The notes: generated from the letters alone by a model not told the origin. A stretch of DNA of 64,000 nt from Natrinema mahii (GCA_000690595.2 JHUT02000009.1:62001-126000), one strand, 5' to 3'. Shown: positions 16,421 to 26,381, numbered from the stretch's first letter. A program made the numbers and translations.

Positions 16421-16942
16421 TCAGCCCATCAGTCGCTGACAGCTGCCACAGAGGTTCTCCTCTTTGATGTCGACCTCGCGGACGGTCGGCGAGAAGTTCA
16501 TCACGCAGCGGTTGTTGTCACAGTGCTCGAGGCCGTAGGTGTGGCCGATCTCGTGGACGATCTCCTTGCGGACGCGGTCCTCGAAGATGTCGGCGGCGCT
16601 CTGATTCGAGAAGCCGCCGTCGCTCGAGGTCTGCAGCCGGTAGGTCGAAACGACGCTCCCGCTGCCGTCGAGGTAGGCGAGTCCGAAGACGTAGTTTCGC
16701 CGGCGATAGAAGAGGTCGTGGGGGGTGATCGCGATGTTCTTCTGGCCGCGACCGACCCGTTCGGCGAGTTGGATGAAGGTCTCGGCGGAGTACTGGTTCC
16801 GGTCGGAGTCGTAGGCACCGTTGGGGACCGACTGCGAGTCGTTGATCGACACGTCGCAGTCGTAGACCGATCGCAACGCGGCGGAGGCCGCCCGCTTGAC
16901 CTCGGCGGGGACGCTGCCGACCGGCACGATATCGACGAGCAT
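16421..16942 (-). CDS. amzA: Archaemetzincin zinc metalloprotease
   Basis: This 173-residue soluble peptidase carries the extended zinc motif HEIGHTYGLEHC, in which three histidines bind zinc and the Glu is catalytic, followed by the conserved NNRCVMNFS stretch and C-terminal CGSCQ; the cysteines form the second zinc site typical of archaemetzincins. The length matches the family. The start MLVDIVPVG is the usual family N-terminus. It is divergently transcribed from the UPF0146 gene 39 nt away. Confidence 0.95.
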   Translation of the reverse strand: MLVDIVPVGSVPAEVKRAASAALRSVYDCDVSINDSQSVPNGAYDSDRNQYSAETFIQLAERVGRGQKNIAITPHDLFYRRRNYVFGLAYLDGSGSVVSTYRLQTSSDGGFSNQSAADIFEDRVRKEIVHEIGHTYGLEHCDNNRCVMNFSPTVREVDIKEENLCGSCQRLMG

Positions 16943-16981
16943 AGCAAGGGCTATGGCCGCGGGTGGCATAAACGTCCCGCC

Positions 16982-17386
16982 GTGGCCCACTCTCGCCGGA
17001 ATCCCGACGCGTTGCTCGAGGTCCTCGCGGACTACGATCGCGTCGTCGAAGTCGGGATCGGCCGCCGGACCGACCTGGCTCGAGCGCTCGCCGACCGCGG
17101 GGTCGCCGTCACCGCGACGGACGTCCACGAGCGCGACGTGCCGGCAGGCGTGGCGTTCGTTCGCGACGACGTCGTCGACCCCGAGCCGTCGGTCTACGCG
17201 GACGCGGACGCGATCTACGCGCTGAACCTGCCGCCCGAACTGCATCGTCCGGCCCTCGAGGTCGCCCGCGGGGCCGACGCCGACTTTCTCTTCACGACGC
17301 TGGGCGGCGACCCGCCCACGGTGCCGGTCGAACGGAAAACGATCGAGACGGGGACGCTGTACGTCGCTCGAGCGCGCGGAGAGTAG
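16982..17386 (+). CDS. UPF0146 family protein
   Basis: This 134-residue protein has a Rossmann-like start (VVEVGIGRRTDLARALADRG) and the family pattern TATDVHE...VPAGVAFVRDDVVDP and AIYALNLPPELHRP. It resembles a short SAM-binding fold, but no activity has been shown for the family as far as I know. The GTG start at 16982 (VAHSRRNPDALLEV) was chosen because the sequence upstream overlaps the archaemetzincin gene and is not conserved in style. Confidence 0.85.
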   Translation: MAHSRRNPDALLEVLADYDRVVEVGIGRRTDLARALADRGVAVTATDVHERDVPAGVAFVRDDVVDPEPSVYADADAIYALNLPPELHRPALEVARGADADFLFTTLGGDPPTVPVERKTIETGTLYVARARGE

Positions 17387-17467
17387 ACGGTCGGATCGCG
17401 ATCGGCGCGACGATGCCGACAGTTCGGTTCGAATGAGTTATCACTTGATGGACCGTTCCGGGAAGCG

Positions 17468-18133
17468 ATGGCTATCGGAGTCGACCACGTCTTCGCGCTC
17501 GCGGTCGTGATCGTCGTACTCGCGTGGATCACCGGCACCGGTCACCTGGTGTCGCTCCCGTTTCGACTCGCAGCCGCGCCCGGGACTGTCGTTCACGAGT
17601 TCGCTCACAAACGGGCCTGCGATCTCGTCGGCGTGCCAGTCGTCGAGGTCGAATACTTCCGGCTCGGGTCTCCGGCGGGATACGTCCGCCACGGCCAGCC
17701 CGACCGGTATCGGGAGACGTTCGTCATCAGCGTCGCCCCGTTTCTCGTCAACACCGCCCTCTCGTTCGTCGCCTTTCTCGCCCTCGCCGCGGTCGCGACG
17801 ACGGCGGCCGACAGTCGGTCGTCGCTAGAGGCGTTGCTCGAACTGCTCGAGGTCCTCGGCGGCGCCTCGACGCCGACGCTCGCGCTGGCGATCGGCCTCG
17901 GCTGGATCGGTCTCGCCGTCGGCGCGAAGGCCTTCCCGAGTTTCGGCGACGCGAACACGCTGTGGACCCGTTCGCGGGCGGAGTGGCGGCGGTCACCGAT
18001 CGTCCTGCTCGGGATCCCGGTCGTCGTCGCTATCTACGTCGTCAACGTCCTGTCGTGGCTGTGGGCCGATCTGCTCTACGCCGTCGGCATCGCGATCGTC
18101 GCGTTCGCCGTCTTCGGCGCAGTCGGCCTCTGA
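17468..18133 (+). CDS. Membrane zinc metalloprotease-like protein (M50/DUF3267 type)
   Basis: This 221-residue membrane protein has about five helices. The first loop holds [18 protein letters not shown], an HExxH zinc site placed close to a helix as in site-2-protease-like families, and [15 protein letters not shown] follows. A distant NPD/D metal ligand is not clear; FGDANTLW at about 160 is a candidate. Proteolysis at the membrane is thus possible but not certain. It lies 40 nt before an HAD gene on the same strand. Confidence 0.75.
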   Translation: MAIGVDHVFALAVVIVVLAWITGTGHLVSLPFRLAAAPGTVVHEFAHKRACDLVGVPVVEVEYFRLGSPAGYVRHGQPDRYRETFVISVAPFLVNTALSFVAFLALAAVATTAADSRSSLEALLELLEVLGGASTPTLALAIGLGWIGLAVGAKAFPSFGDANTLWTRSRAEWRRSPIVLLGIPVVVAIYVVNVLSWLWADLLYAVGIAIVAFAVFGAVGL

Positions 18134-18173
18134 AATCGGTCCCCTTTATTTCCGCGGGCCCGTCGGGACGGGT

Positions 18174-19052
18174 ATGAACGCAGACGCCGTCGTCCTGGAC
18201 ATTGACGGGGTACTCGTCGACGTCGCCGACTCCTACCGCCGGGCGATCGTCGAGTCCGTCGAGGCAGTCTACGATCGGACGATCCGCAAGGCAGACATCC
18301 AGCGGTTCAAGGACGCGGGCGGGTTCAACAACGACTGGGAACTAACGTACGCCGCCGCGCTGTACATCCTCGCGACCGAGGAGGGGTACGACGAGTCACT
18401 CGAGACCTTCACCGACGGGATCGCCGCGAACTGCGGCGGCCTCGAGGCGGCCGAGAGCGTCGTTCGCGAGGGGATCGGCGCGCGGGCGACCCAGCGCGTG
18501 ACCGGCCGCTGGGACCGCAAGCGGCTGCGGGACGTCTTCCAGCAGCTGTATCTCGGCGACGAACTCTACCGCGGGCTCGAGGGCGGCGAGCCCGACCTCG
18601 AGCGGGAGACGCCCGGGTTCATCCACGACGAGCCGGTGTTGCTCGAACCCGAGACGCGGGATCGGCTGCTCGCGTCCTGGGACGTCGGCGTGCTGACCGG
18701 CCGCCCGGCGGCCGAGGCCGAGATCGCCCTCGAGCGGGTGGGTCTCGACGACGCGGTGTCGCTCGAGCATCGCTTCACGATGGATGACTGGGAGGAGGGC
18801 AAGCCACATCCCCGTGCGCTGACGACGCTGGCCGAGCGGTTCGACGCCGACACGGTCGCGTTCGTCGGCGACACGCTGGACGACGTTCGGACGGCGGGCA
18901 ACGCGAGCGACGCCGATCCGAACCGTACGTACCACGGAATCGGCGTCCTCACCGGCGGCCTGACCGGCGACGAGGGGCGACGGAAGTACGAGGACGAGGG
19001 CGCGGCGGCGGTCGCCGAGTCGATCAACGCCGTCCCGAACCTGCTCGAGTAG
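18174..19052 (+). CDS. HAD-superfamily phosphatase (TIGR01548-like)
   Basis: This 292-residue hydrolase has the HAD motif I DIDGVLVD (residues 9-16; nucleophile Asp9 and acid Asp11), motif II LTGRP, motif III lysine in EGKPHP and motif [10 protein letters not shown] large helical cap lies between motifs I and II. The pattern fits the TIGR01548 subgroup seen in haloarchaea, cyanobacteria and plants; its substrate is not known to me. The C-terminus holds a loop-rich [16 protein letters not shown]. Confidence 0.88.
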   Translation: MNADAVVLDIDGVLVDVADSYRRAIVESVEAVYDRTIRKADIQRFKDAGGFNNDWELTYAAALYILATEEGYDESLETFTDGIAANCGGLEAAESVVREGIGARATQRVTGRWDRKRLRDVFQQLYLGDELYRGLEGGEPDLERETPGFIHDEPVLLEPETRDRLLASWDVGVLTGRPAAEAEIALERVGLDDAVSLEHRFTMDDWEEGKPHPRALTTLAERFDADTVAFVGDTLDDVRTAGNASDADPNRTYHGIGVLTGGLTGDEGRRKYEDEGAAAVAESINAVPNLLE

Positions 19053-19181
19053 GCGCCTCGAGGGCGAGAGAGCCGTCAGGTGCCGTCGCCGGGTACCCGG
19101 ACAACGGCAACCGGGGTTCGCGGTCGTGCTCGATCACGGATCGTTGCTCGGTTACGGACCGCGTTCGGCCGGCTTCGAGCG

Positions 19182-19721
19182 TTACTCGAGCGGCTCGTCG
19201 AGCCGTCGGCAGGAATCGAACCGGTCGTCGGTCAGGTAGACATCGCCGTCGCGAACGGTAACGGCGATCCCCTCGAGGGCGTCGCCCCGACAGGGACCGG
19301 CCGTACAGACGCCGTCGTCGGGCTCGAAGCGCGCGCCGTGTTCGTGACAGACCAGATGGTCGTCCCTGACGATCGCGCCGGGGCCGGGATCGAGTCGGAC
19401 CTCGGGCCTGTGTGGACAGGAGTTGCGCCACGCGAGAACGTCGTCGCCGCGTCGTCGAAGGATCAGTTCGGTCCCGCGGCGGTCGCTGCGGGCCTCACAC
19501 CGAAGCGTGCCGTCGGTCGGGACGGCCGACAGCGGCGCGACGTAGCGCGACTCCTCGCCGTCGGCTTCGGTCGCCGTCGGTTCCTCGCCGCCGCGCGAGT
19601 CGCCGTCGACGCTGAACCGAAACGTCGCGCCGTCGGTCGAGACATCGCCCTCGTCGTCGTAGACCTGGACCGAGGTCGCGTCGTCGTCGTCCGCGAGGGT
19701 CACCCGGACGGAATCGGTCAT
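19182..19721 (-). CDS. Rieske-type [2Fe-2S] protein
   Basis: This 179-residue soluble protein has in its C-terminal half the two cluster-binding motifs CPHRPEV and CHEHGARF, which supply two cysteines and two histidines. The N-terminal 75 residues are acidic and include a Gly/Glu-rich loop. No membrane helix is present, so it is a ferredoxin-like Rieske protein, as found in small oxygenase-linked electron carriers or nitrite-reductase small subunits, not a bc1 subunit. No oxygenase lies nearby. A TATA-like AAAATATCT sits at 19745-19753 upstream on the minus strand. Confidence 0.88.
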   Translation of the reverse strand: MTDSVRVTLADDDDATSVQVYDDEGDVSTDGATFRFSVDGDSRGGEEPTATEADGEESRYVAPLSAVPTDGTLRCEARSDRRGTELILRRRGDDVLAWRNSCPHRPEVRLDPGPGAIVRDDHLVCHEHGARFEPDDGVCTAGPCRGDALEGIAVTVRDGDVYLTDDRFDSCRRLDEPLE

Positions 19722-19832
19722 ACCCCCTCTTTTCGGCCAGCCTAAAAATATCTTCCGGGCCGGCGACGACGGGCGTGCTCGTGTCTCGAAAACGCGCGGT
19801 ACCACTTTAAGGGATCCGGGCGAAGCGGGCAT

Positions 19833-20102
19833 ATGGACGACGCCGAAGTCACCGTCGACGTCGAGGTCGAAGTCGAAGTGGATTCGAACGAACTCGAGAT
19901 CGAGGTCGGCGACGAACGCGAGTTCGAGGGCGAACTCGAGGCCGACGGACTCTCGATCGAGGTCGAAGCGGAGATCGAAGTCGAAGGCGAAGACGAGGAA
20001 ACGACGGCCGACGAGGAAGAAGCGTCCGAAGCGGACGAGGAATCCGAGGCGAGCAACGACGAAAAAGAATCCGAGGCGGACGGGGAAAGCGAAGAAGACT
20101 GA
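19833..20102 (+). CDS. Small, extremely acidic repetitive protein
   Basis: This 89-residue protein is made mostly of Glu, Asp, Val, Ala and Ser, with only four basic residues. The first half alternates Val and Glu (VDVEVEVEV, IEVEAEIEVE), as in beta-strands; the second half is Glu/Ser-rich and probably disordered. A TATA-like CTTTAA at 19804-19809 lies about 27 nt before the ATG, supporting a leaderless gene. I recognise no family. Confidence 0.6.
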   Translation: MDDAEVTVDVEVEVEVDSNELEIEVGDEREFEGELEADGLSIEVEAEIEVEGEDEETTADEEEASEADEESEASNDEKESEADGESEED

Positions 20103-20190
20103 TTCGGCCCCGTGGTCGCCGGCCCGTCGACCACCACTCATTTTCGCGCGTGTCGAAAGAGGCTATGTGCTGGCCTCGGTATCACGAGCC

Positions 20191-21900
20191 ATGAGCTGGA
20201 CGGTCATGCCCGAGTTCACGTCGTACGAACGGGCCTGCGACTCGTTCTCGTGGGACCTCCCCGACGAGTACAACCCCGCCGTCGACTTCCTCCGGAAACA
20301 CGAGGACACGAGTGAAACGGCGCTGCGATACGAGGCCCCCGAGGGCGGCCTCGAGACCTACTCCTTTGCCGACCTCGACGAGCGGTCGGATCGGCTCGCC
20401 GCGGCGCTTGCCGACCTCGGCGTCGGGGCGGGCGATCGGGTCGGCGTCGTGATCCCGCAGAAGCCCCAGAACCCGATCACGCACCTCGCGAACTGGAAGC
20501 TCGGCGCGGTGTCGGTGCCGCTGACGGTCCTGTTCGGGCGCGACGCCTTACGGTACCGGCTCGCGGACAGCGAGGCGAAAGCGGTCGTCGTCGATCCGAG
20601 CGTCCGCGAGACCGTCGACGAGATTCGCGGCGAGTGTCCCGCCCTCGAGGCCGTGATCGAACTCGACGACGGCGACGCGATCCGGGGCGACGCCCACGCC
20701 TTCGATGACCTCCTCGCGGCCCACGAGCCGGGGATCGACGTCTACGAGTCGACGTCCGAAACGCCGTCGGCGATCATGTACACCAGCGGGTCGACGGGGC
20801 CGCCGAAGGGCGTCCGCCACAGCCACGCGCTCTGGCTCGGGCGGGCCGCCGCGGCCGCCAACTACTTCGACGGCGGGCTGGCCGACGGCGAGGCCACCCT
20901 CTGGACGCCGGCCGACTGGGCGTGGGGCGCGGCGCTTGGCGGCACGCTGTTCGCGGCCTGGCACCACGGCTGCTCGGTCGTCGGCTGGCCCCGCGACGAG
21001 TTCGATCCCGACGACGTCTACGCCCTGCTCGAGCGCCACGACGTGACCGAGGCGTTCATGCCCCCGACGGCGCTCCGGCTGCTGATGGGCGTCGACGACC
21101 CCGAAGATCGGTACGACCTCTCGATCAGGACGTTCGCGTCGGCCGGTGAGCCGCTCACGTCGGAGGTCGTCGACTGGGTCGGGTCGACGTTCGACGACGT
21201 CGCGATCAACGAGTTCTACGGCCAGACCGAACTCAACCTCGTCGTCGGGAACGTCTCGCGGTGGTTCGACACCCGCCCCGGCAGCATGGGCAAGCCCCTG
21301 CCCGGCTACGAGATCGCAGTGGTAGACCCCGAGACGGGCGAGCACCTCGAGCGCGGCGAGGTCGGCGAACTCGCGGTCAGACCGGGCGACCGGCGGGTCT
21401 TCTTCGACGAGTACCACGGGCTGCCCGAGAAGACGGCGAACAAGCGGACCGAAGACGTCCCCGCGAGCGGAGCGAGCGGGGAGTCGGAAGAGCAACGGTC
21501 TTCCGGAAGGTGGTTCCTGACCGACGATCTGGTCGAGCGCGACGCGGACGGCTACGTCTGGTTCCACTCGCGGGCCGACGACGTGATCCTCACCAGCGGC
21601 TACCGCGTCGGGCCGACGGAGGTCGAGGACGCGGTCCTCGCTCACGAGGCCGTCGAACAGGCCGGCGTCGTCGGCGTTCCCGACGAGACCCGCGGCGAGG
21701 CGATCAAGGCGTTCGTCAAGCCGGCCGTCGACGACTACGACCCCGAGGGACTCCGCGCGGAGATCCGCGACCTGGTCCGGGACCGCCTCGCCGAGTACGA
21801 GTATCCGAAACATATCGAGTTCGTCGAGCGGCTGCCGACGACGACGACCGGCAAGATCCGTCGCCGGTCCCTGCGCGAGGGCGAGGGAGCCGACGAGTAA
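20191..21900 (+). CDS. AMP-forming acyl-CoA synthetase (medium-chain type)
   Basis: This 569-residue ANL-superfamily enzyme activates an organic acid to acyl-CoA. Motifs are [12 protein letters not shown] near 195-206, [10 protein letters not shown] (A5), [13 protein letters not shown] (A7) and a C-terminal [13 protein letters not shown] with the catalytic lysine. The sequence fits the AcsM-like group more than the 3856 paralogue. Between residues about 423 and 440 a Ser/Gly/Glu-rich insert is encoded by a palindrome-containing stretch (see findings). MSWTVMPEF was taken as the start; MPEF at 20206 is an alternative. Confidence 0.9.
   Translation: MSWTVMPEFTSYERACDSFSWDLPDEYNPAVDFLRKHEDTSETALRYEAPEGGLETYSFADLDERSDRLAAALADLGVGAGDRVGVVIPQKPQNPITHLANWKLGAVSVPLTVLFGRDALRYRLADSEAKAVVVDPSVRETVDEIRGECPALEAVIELDDGDAIRGDAHAFDDLLAAHEPGIDVYESTSETPSAIMYTSGSTGPPKGVRHSHALWLGRAAAAANYFDGGLADGEATLWTPADWAWGAALGGTLFAAWHHGCSVVGWPRDEFDPDDVYALLERHDVTEAFMPPTALRLLMGVDDPEDRYDLSIRTFASAGEPLTSEVVDWVGSTFDDVAINEFYGQTELNLVVGNVSRWFDTRPGSMGKPLPGYEIAVVDPETGEHLERGEVGELAVRPGDRRVFFDEYHGLPEKTANKRTEDVPASGASGESEEQRSSGRWFLTDDLVERDADGYVWFHSRADDVILTSGYRVGPTEVEDAVLAHEAVEQAGVVGVPDETRGEAIKAFVKPAVDDYDPEGLRAEIRDLVRDRLAEYEYPKHIEFVERLPTTTTGKIRRRSLREGEGADE
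21459..21509. repeat. In-frame palindromic insert in an acyl-CoA synthetase gene
   Basis: CCGCGAGCGGAGCGAGCGG is followed by a perfect 7-bp stem (CGGAAGA at 21485-21491, TCTTCCG at 21499-21505). Such GC-rich GAGCGAGCGG tracts are more typical of haloarchaeal intergenic DNA. The insert adds about 16 residues in frame between the conserved acyl-CoA synthetase segments KRTEDVP and GRWFLTDDL. Confidence 0.5.
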
Positions 21901-21979
21901 CCCTCGAGCGCGGTCGAACCCCTCCGGCGCGGTGACAGTCACGGCCGGTTTTATTGTTGCCGAATGCCAACCACTGCGC

Positions 21980-22402
21980 ATGTACCGCGTGCTGATGCCC
22001 GTCGATGCCAGCGAGGACCGCGCAGTCGAGCAGGCCGAGTACGTCGCGTCGCTGCCCGACGCGGCGGAGTCGGTCGAAGCGTACATCCTCTTCGTCTTCA
22101 CCGAGAACAGCGAGAAGCTCCCGAAGGAGTTCGAGAAGTTCAAGTCCGCCTCCCGGATCGGTTCGGTCCGGCGCGCGACGGAACGCCTCGAGGAGGCCGG
22201 CGTCGACGTGACCCTGATCGAGGACAGCGGCGACACGGAAGACGACATCATCGAGGAGGCCACGGAGTACGACGTCGACTCGATCGTCCTCGGCGGGCGG
22301 AAGCGCTCGCCCGTCGGCAAGGCAATCTTCGGCAGCACCACGCAGGGCGTGATCCTCAGGTCCGACCGGCCGGTCGTCGTCACCGGCGGCGGCGAGGAGT
22401 GA
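21980..22402 (+). CDS. Universal stress protein (UspA family)
   Basis: This 140-residue protein has the UspA fold and ATP-binding pattern [21 protein letters not shown] near its C-terminus, and opens [18 protein letters not shown]. It probably binds ATP and dimerises. It starts 79 nt after the acyl-CoA synthetase. A TATA-like GTTTTATTG at 21949-21957 is about 27 nt before the ATG, favouring this start and a leaderless mRNA. Confidence 0.92.
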   Translation: MYRVLMPVDASEDRAVEQAEYVASLPDAAESVEAYILFVFTENSEKLPKEFEKFKSASRIGSVRRATERLEEAGVDVTLIEDSGDTEDDIIEEATEYDVDSIVLGGRKRSPVGKAIFGSTTQGVILRSDRPVVVTGGGEE

Positions 22403-22476
22403 CGTGGCCGGGCGCTCGTAACGTCGGCTGTTCCTGCCGGCATCCATCTTATCCGGGTCGGCGGCGACTACCCACT

Positions 22477-23313
22477 ATGGAGATACGGGAGCCGGAACCG
22501 GCCGAGAGCGAGCGGATCCGGGACGTCGTGGAGAGTTCGATGACGACCTCGTTCAGGCTCAGCCCGGGCCAGATCGACGGGATCGCCGACGAGGAGTTCG
22601 CCGACGACGCCGTCGCCGCGAAGATCGACGACGAGGAGACGCTGCTGCGCGTCGTCGAGACCGGCGAGGGGATCGAGGAGACGACCATCGCCGGCGTCGT
22701 CGAGGGACGGCTCGCGGACGAGTGGGGCGAGGTCGACTGGCTGTTCGTCGATCCGGAACACCGCGGGCGGGGGATCGGCACGGAACTGTACGAGACGGTG
22801 ACCGAGCGCCTCCGCGATCGCGGGACCGACCACGTCCGCGTGACCGTCCTCGAGGAGAACACCGAGGGTCACGGGTTCGTCGAACGGTTCGACCTCGAAC
22901 ACGACGGCGATCGGGAGGTCGTCGTCGCCGGCGAGTCGCTCGTGAAGTACGTCTACACCGAGCCCGACGTCGACGTGTCCCTCCCGACGGACTCGCGCGC
23001 AGACGACACGACGGCCACCGCCGATACGGCCGACGAGGACCTTCCCGGCACGGAGACGGCCGACGGCAGCCTGACCGCGACCGACGACGGAACGACGGTC
23101 TATCTCGCCCGCGACGAGGCCGAGTCCGGCACCGCGGCACCGTTTTTTCCGACCTACGAGGACGATGCCCTCGAGCAGCAGTACGGCTACTACTGTGCGA
23201 ACTGCGGCTCGCTCGAGGTCTCGATGGACAACATGGAACGGCTCGCGTGTCCCGACTGCGGGAACGACCACGCCGAGCGGTCCAAGGAGTCGTACGACGA
23301 CTCGCGCCTCTAA
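22477..23313 (+). CDS. GNAT acetyltransferase with C-terminal zinc ribbon
   Basis: This 278-residue protein has a GNAT domain (about 1-165) with the acetyl-CoA loop VDPEHRGRGIGTELYE, then an acidic Thr/Asp-rich linker, and a C-terminal zinc ribbon with CANCGSLE and CPDCGND pairs (about 238-265) like the haloarchaeal DUF5816 tail. The substrate is unknown. It overlaps the convergent DUF2391-like gene by 4 nt at its stop. Confidence 0.85.
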   Translation: MEIREPEPAESERIRDVVESSMTTSFRLSPGQIDGIADEEFADDAVAAKIDDEETLLRVVETGEGIEETTIAGVVEGRLADEWGEVDWLFVDPEHRGRGIGTELYETVTERLRDRGTDHVRVTVLEENTEGHGFVERFDLEHDGDREVVVAGESLVKYVYTEPDVDVSLPTDSRADDTTATADTADEDLPGTETADGSLTATDDGTTVYLARDEAESGTAAPFFPTYEDDALEQQYGYYCANCGSLEVSMDNMERLACPDCGNDHAERSKESYDDSRL

Positions 23314-23762
23314 CCGTTCTTCGAGAAGATGCTGTCGGCCGTCGCCGCGCCGACGACGCTGAACACCGAGCCGACGCTGATGGCCTTGAACGTCGTCTGT
23401 GCGACTTCGCCGGTCGTCTCGGCGTCCTCGAGGAACGTGTCGGGGGCGTCGAGCAGAAGTGCGAGTACCGTCACCGCGCCGAAGGAGACGATCATCAGCG
23501 AGATAAACCGCAGCGGAATGCCGGCGACTTCCTGTTCGTCGTCCGCGTCGCGGGTCGTGTCCGCGGTATAGAGCGCGCCGTACCCGATCCCGAACACGAC
23601 GATCACGGTCCCGACCGCCTGAAAGAAGTTCATGCTCGCCGCGAGCGTCCAGACCTCCTCGGTGACGACGAACGGGCCGGCGAGCAGGAACCCGCCGACG
23701 ATCTGCTGGGCCGAGTCCGCGGGCCGGAAGTCCCGCGGCCGGCGCGGCCGTCGAAGTTTCAT
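23310..23762 (-). CDS. DUF2391-type integral membrane protein
   Basis: This 150-residue protein has four predicted helices (about 20-37, 44-66, 83-105 and 125-145) and the pattern RPADSAQQIVGGFLLAGPFVVTEEVW typical of the DUF2391/TIGR02587 family of unknown function. The Arg-rich N-terminus is likely cytoplasmic. It ends convergently against the GNAT gene. Confidence 0.8.
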   Translation of the reverse strand: MKLRRPRRPRDFRPADSAQQIVGGFLLAGPFVVTEEVWTLAASMNFFQAVGTVIVVFGIGYGALYTADTTRDADDEQEVAGIPLRFISLMIVSFGAVTVLALLLDAPDTFLEDAETTGEVAQTTFKAISVGSVFSVVGAATADSIFSKNG

Positions 23763-23839
23763 AGGGAGCGATTACGGCGGAGCGGTAAAACGCTCCCGCT
23801 CGACCGACTCGGGGACCGACGGTCCCCGCGGGGCGGCCG

Positions 23840-24505
23840 TCACTGCTGTGGCGACTGCTCCTCGTAGGGCTGGACCACGACGAACCCCTCGGACCCGGTG
23901 AACTCGAGCTGGTAGGTCTCGCCGGAGGACTGCCCGATCATGTTCGAGAACGCCTTGTCGACGTGACTGCCGGGCGTCGTCCCGCTCCAGGCGACGGTCG
24001 CGCTGGGGTCGGTTCTGACCGGCGGTCGCAGGACCAGCGGGTCCCCGTGGGTCGTGATGGCGACGGTCCCCGGCCCCTCGAGGAAGACGTTGGTCAGCCC
24101 GCCGGCCGAGAAGCCGGCGATGCTCTCGACGGTCCTGATCTCGTAATCGACGCTCGGCTCGAACGCGAGGACGTCGTTGCCGTTGACCGAGATCGACTGG
24201 CCGGCGTCGAGTTCCAGCAGTTGGATCTTCTTTTCCTGATCGGCGAGATAGAGGTGACCGGTGCCGGTCGCCTCCATGACCGGCGTCCCCTCCCCGGTCG
24301 CCTTCTCCTTGAGGAAGCCGGTGATACCGCCCTCGGCCGAGGAAATCCCCTCGAAGGAGAGGTCCCCGTCGTAGGCGATCATCGAGCCCGCCTTTGCGAT
24401 CACGGAGCCGTCGACGGCGACGTCGAGCAGCTTGCTGTTCTCGAGTTGGAAGGCCTCGCCGCCGGCTTTCGGTTCGTTTTCGGTGACGAAGTCGTCGATA
24501 TCCAT
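23840..24505 (-). CDS. AIM24 family protein
   Basis: This 221-residue protein consists of one AIM24 domain, a beta-sandwich related to the TRAP/double-psi type fold, with typical patterns VIAKAGSMIAYDGDLSFEG, GTGHLYLAD, SVNGNDVLAFEPSVDYEIRT and EGPGTVAITTHGDPLVL. The family is named after a mitochondrial inner-membrane protein; its biochemical role in archaea is not known. The start MDIDDFV was chosen over an upstream Met eight codons earlier because the family N-terminus fits there. Confidence 0.88.
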   Translation of the reverse strand: MDIDDFVTENEPKAGGEAFQLENSKLLDVAVDGSVIAKAGSMIAYDGDLSFEGISSAEGGITGFLKEKATGEGTPVMEATGTGHLYLADQEKKIQLLELDAGQSISVNGNDVLAFEPSVDYEIRTVESIAGFSAGGLTNVFLEGPGTVAITTHGDPLVLRPPVRTDPSATVAWSGTTPGSHVDKAFSNMIGQSSGETYQLEFTGSEGFVVVQPYEEQSPQQ

Positions 24506-24598
24506 AGTCGTTCGAGGGTTTTGCATGGACGGTCAAATAGTTACCTCTCTATCAGTTCTGCGCCGCGAGACGACGCCGGCGGCGCTCGAGCGCACCGG

Positions 24599-26191
24599 TC
24601 AGCCGTCGGTTCGAACGAGGTCGGCCGCCTTCTCCGCGATCATGGTCGTCGGCGCGTCCGTGTTGCCGCTCGTGATCGTCGGCATCACCGAGGCGTCGAC
24701 TACGCGCAGTCCCTCGACGCCGCGGACCCGGAGTCGGTCGTCGACGACCGCCAGCTCGTCGTCGCCCATCTTGCAGGTGCCGACGGGGTGATACAGCGTC
24801 TCGGCGGTCTCACGGACGTACTCGAGCAGCGCCTCGTCGCTTCGGACGTCTGCCCCGGGCAGCACCTCCTCGCCGCGGTACTCGTCGAGCGGTGCGGCCC
24901 GCAGGATCTCCCGGACCAGCTTGAGCCCCTCGAGCAGGACCTCGAGGTCGTCGCCCTCGGTCAGGTACTGCGGGTCGATAGCCGGGTCGTCGAAGGGGTC
25001 GGCCGACCGGAGCGTGATCCGGCCGCGGCTGTCGGGTCGCAGGCGAAGTGCGCCGAGCGAGAAGCCGTGGCCGTCGGGGTTGTCGAACCCGTGTTCGACG
25101 AAGTACGACGGGGCGAAATGGAACTGGATCTCGGGGCGGTCGGCGTCGTCGGTGACGGTCGCGAAGCCGCCGGCCTCGGCGACGTTCGAGGTCAGCGGCC
25201 CCCGTTTCAGGAGGAAGAACGTCGCGAGGTTCACCAGCGAGTCCGCGTCGGCGAGGCTGATCGGTTTCTCGCACTCGTAGTTGACCCCGGCCTGCAGGTG
25301 GTCCTGCAGGTTCCGGCCGACGCCGGGCCGGTCCGCGACGACGTCGATGTCGTGGCGCTCGAGGTGGTCGGCCGGACCGACGCCCGACAGCATGAGCAAC
25401 TGCGGCGAGTCGATCGCGCCGGCCGAAATGATCACCTCCTCGTTCGCGTCGACGGTCGCGGGGCTGCCGTCGCCGTCGTCGCGGGCGTACTCGACGCCGA
25501 CGGCCGTCTCGCCGTCGAACCGGACCCGCGTCACCCGGGCCCCCGTCACGGCGGTCAGATTGGGGCGATCGAGGACGGGTTTCAGGTAGGCGTCGGCGGC
25601 GCTGTGGCGGCGGCCGTCCCGCTGGGTCACCTGATAAAAGCCGACCCCCGTCTGCTCGCCGGCGTTGAAGTCCTCGTTGTGGGACAGGCCGACCGCCTGC
25701 CCCGCTTTCACGAAGGCCTCGCTGAGTTCGTTCGGCGACCGAATATCGTCGACGTGTCGCGGGCCGCCGACTCCGTGGGAGGTCGACGGGCCGCGGGCGT
25801 TGTCCTCGGCCCGCTTGAAGTACGGCAACACGTCCTCGTACCCCCAGCCCTCGTTGCCCAGTTCCGCCCAGCGGTCGTAGTCCGCGGACTGACCCCGAAC
25901 GTAGATCATCGCGTTGATCGAACTCGAGCCGCCCAGCGTCTTCCCGCGGGGCCAGTAGAGTTCCCGATCGTCGAGTTCCGACTGGGGCTCAGTGTGGTAG
26001 TTCCAGTCGACATCGGACTGAAAGAGGTCCGAAAACGCCACCGGGATCGAGATTTCGCGTTGCTCGTCGGGCTCGCCCGCCTCGAGCAGCAGTACCTCGT
26101 CGCCGTCGGCCGACAGCCGGTTCGCGAGTACACAGCCTGCGGGCCCCGCGCCGACGATCACGTAGTCGTAGCCGTCCCCGCTTCCAGTCAT
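24599..26191 (-). CDS. GMC-family FAD oxidoreductase (choline dehydrogenase-like)
   Basis: This 530-residue flavoenzyme would oxidise an alcohol substrate. The dinucleotide-binding motif VIVGAGPAGCVLANRL begins near residue 10, GGSSSINAMIYVRGQ is GMC signature 1, GAIDSPQLLMLSGVGP is signature 2, and the C-terminal YHPVGTCKMG holds the catalytic histidine with GNTDAPTTMIAEKAAD after it. Glucose/methanol/choline oxidoreductases share this layout, and the substrate cannot be told here. A second in-frame ATG lies five codons upstream (26206); MTGSGDGYDYV was preferred. Confidence 0.92.
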   Translation of the reverse strand: MTGSGDGYDYVIVGAGPAGCVLANRLSADGDEVLLLEAGEPDEQREISIPVAFSDLFQSDVDWNYHTEPQSELDDRELYWPRGKTLGGSSSINAMIYVRGQSADYDRWAELGNEGWGYEDVLPYFKRAEDNARGPSTSHGVGGPRHVDDIRSPNELSEAFVKAGQAVGLSHNEDFNAGEQTGVGFYQVTQRDGRRHSAADAYLKPVLDRPNLTAVTGARVTRVRFDGETAVGVEYARDDGDGSPATVDANEEVIISAGAIDSPQLLMLSGVGPADHLERHDIDVVADRPGVGRNLQDHLQAGVNYECEKPISLADADSLVNLATFFLLKRGPLTSNVAEAGGFATVTDDADRPEIQFHFAPSYFVEHGFDNPDGHGFSLGALRLRPDSRGRITLRSADPFDDPAIDPQYLTEGDDLEVLLEGLKLVREILRAAPLDEYRGEEVLPGADVRSDEALLEYVRETAETLYHPVGTCKMGDDELAVVDDRLRVRGVEGLRVVDASVMPTITSGNTDAPTTMIAEKAADLVRTDG

Positions 26192-26381
26192 GCTACCACA
26201 CACCATATAACGGGGACCTAATAGTAGTATCCCCGGCGGCGGACCACGACGTGAGACGGCGGGCTCGGTCTCTCGAGCCGTTCCTGGCGGCCCTCGAGGA
26301 CGGCCCCGACGCACTCGAGTGACGACCCGAGTCGAACAGCGGGGTCGAGCTTTTTCAGTCTGCTCTCCGAAGCGGTTCCGT

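Noticed and set aside
20548-22443. 631-codon minus-strand frame over the acyl-CoA synthetase and UspA genes
   Set aside because: The opposite strand encodes two proteins with clear motifs, and this frame has no recognisable domain.
23963-26221. 752-codon plus-strand frame over AIM24 and GMC genes
   Set aside because: It is antisense to two proteins with full sets of family motifs and has no domain of its own.
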